DNA of 64,000 bases from contig JAGIBK010000008.1 of the NCBI GenBank assembly GCA_017744355.1, positions 106,732 to 170,731 on the forward strand. Reading direction: 5' to 3'. This document shows, piece after piece, positions 63,544 to 64,000 of this stretch (positions are counted from its first letter, which is position 1; the number at the start of each line of letters is the position of its first letter). The translations under genes and the position numbers were made by a program. The stretch is from a bacterium. GTDB lineage: Bacteria > Cyanobacteriota > Sericytochromatia > S15B-MN24 > UBA4093. The notes beneath the pieces are model-generated. The model was not told the DNA's origin. It worked only from the letters and a program-made list of their open reading frames with translations, and made no database searches.

Positions 63544-64000
63544 CTATTGGTATTCGTAGGCGCCCATGTCGGGGGCGGAGCCGGACGTGCGATTGAGGTT
63601 CGCGAAGTCGGTGGTGATGCGGTAGGTGTTCCCCAGGTCGTCCGAGAAGGTGGGGGGCGTCTTGGCCTTGTTGATCGCCGTCGAGGACGACGTCAGGCGG
63701 AAGTCCTTGGAAGAGGGCGCGACGAAGCCGGTCACCCCGGTCAGCCAGAGGTTGTCGTGGTTGTTGATGGTCGACTTGGTGCTGCTGTTGGCGACGGAGG
63801 TGCCGGTGGAGTAGCCCAGGTTGTTCATGAGCTCGGCAGTGATGGCCGCGCCCTCGAAGTAGAAGGAATTCTTGTTGTTGATGAGGGTGTTGTGGGCGAA
63901 GAGGACGTTGGTGGGGCCGTTGTCGGGATCCCAGATGAAGATGCCGTTACCGTTCGTGTGGTCGTAGGAGACGTTGTTGTAGACCCAGATCCGATCGGTC
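63544..64000 (-). CDS. Right-handed parallel beta-helix protein, C-terminal part (partial)
   Basis: The minus-strand frame is open from the window edge to the stop at 63544 (152 residues visible). Residues WVYNNVSYDHTNGNGIFIWDPDNGPTNVLFAHNTLINNKNSFYFEG show repeated N-(N/T)-(V/L)-x-Y/F rungs, and the C-terminus DFANLNRTSGSAPDMGAYEYQ has the D-x-G-A-Y-E-Y ending common in parallel beta-helix (pectate lyase-like, PbH1) proteins. The start lies outside the window; the ATG at 63828 is internal. Probably secreted and involved in polysaccharide binding or cleavage beside the glycan cluster. Confidence 0.85.
   Translation of the reverse strand, partial: TDRIWVYNNVSYDHTNGNGIFIWDPDNGPTNVLFAHNTLINNKNSFYFEGAAITAELMNNLGYSTGTSVANSSTKSTINNHDNLWLTGVTGFVAPSSKDFRLTSSSTAINKAKTPPTFSDDLGNTYRITTDFANLNRTSGSAPDMGAYEYQ

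Overview
The window is GC-rich DNA, densely packed on both strands, from a diderm (outer-membrane) bacterium. It carries BamA, Skp, lipid A genes (lpxD, lpxC, fabZ, lpxA, lpxB), many lipoproteins and periplasmic enzymes. Several features suggest the cyanobacterial lineage, probably a non-photosynthetic relative: an Omp85/BamA with three POTRA domains behind a proline-rich N-terminus, an lpxC-fabZ-lpxA-lpxB order, a DUF1997 protein and a DUF155/RMD1 protein. No photosynthesis gene, rRNA or marker phylogeny is present, so this placement is an inference.

Layout. 1-3235: end of a kelch-like gene, a 6S RNA candidate, then tsaE-tsaB-rimI and a DUF155 protein. 3364-15194: a membrane protein, then a long co-directional envelope run (bamA, skp, lpxD, small secreted protein, lpxC, fabZ, lpxA, lpxB, SDR, coaE, lytic transglycosylase, DciA-like protein) ending with a soluble stand-alone FlhA cytoplasmic-domain homologue. 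15195-15840: a repeat copy, the tmRNA gene and terminators. 15844-22000: lipoprotein, HtrA protease, a TPR/zinc-ribbon/MshEN-repeat membrane protein, HU, trpD and a SigB/SigF-type sigma factor. 22157-26099: a peptide-type ABC operon with a DUF1997 gene inside and no ATPase. 26307-35019: D,D-carboxypeptidase, lipoprotein amylase, CorC/HCC membrane protein, TPR protein, pyruvate phosphate dikinase and its regulatory protein.

35136-41091: three tandem paralogous lipoproteins, divergent from a roadblock/MglA GTPase/diguanylate cyclase operon. 41154-46279: a LuxR-type regulator facing a five-gene block of visibly lower GC (a YiiX-like permuted papain-fold protein, an NHL-propeller lipoprotein, two unknown proteins and a small lipoprotein), probably acquired. 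46326-55043: glyS, SPOR protein, phospholipase D-like lipoprotein, gyrB, a GldA-type dehydrogenase, dapL and a short SSB under a palindromic AT-rich promoter. 55222-64000: a surface-glycan cluster (WbqC, PIG-L deacetylase, PHP hydrolase, ATP-grasp ligase, NodB deacetylase, three GT4 glycosyltransferases) and the end of a beta-helix protein.

The best leads for something new are the orphan soluble FlhA-type protein, a small dispersed palindromic element present in two inverted copies, the three-paralogue lipoprotein array beside the MglA/c-di-GMP operon, the low-GC block, and two genes that appear to start with the rare codons ATT and ATC. No CRISPR array, transposase, prophage, rRNA or ordinary tRNA was seen.
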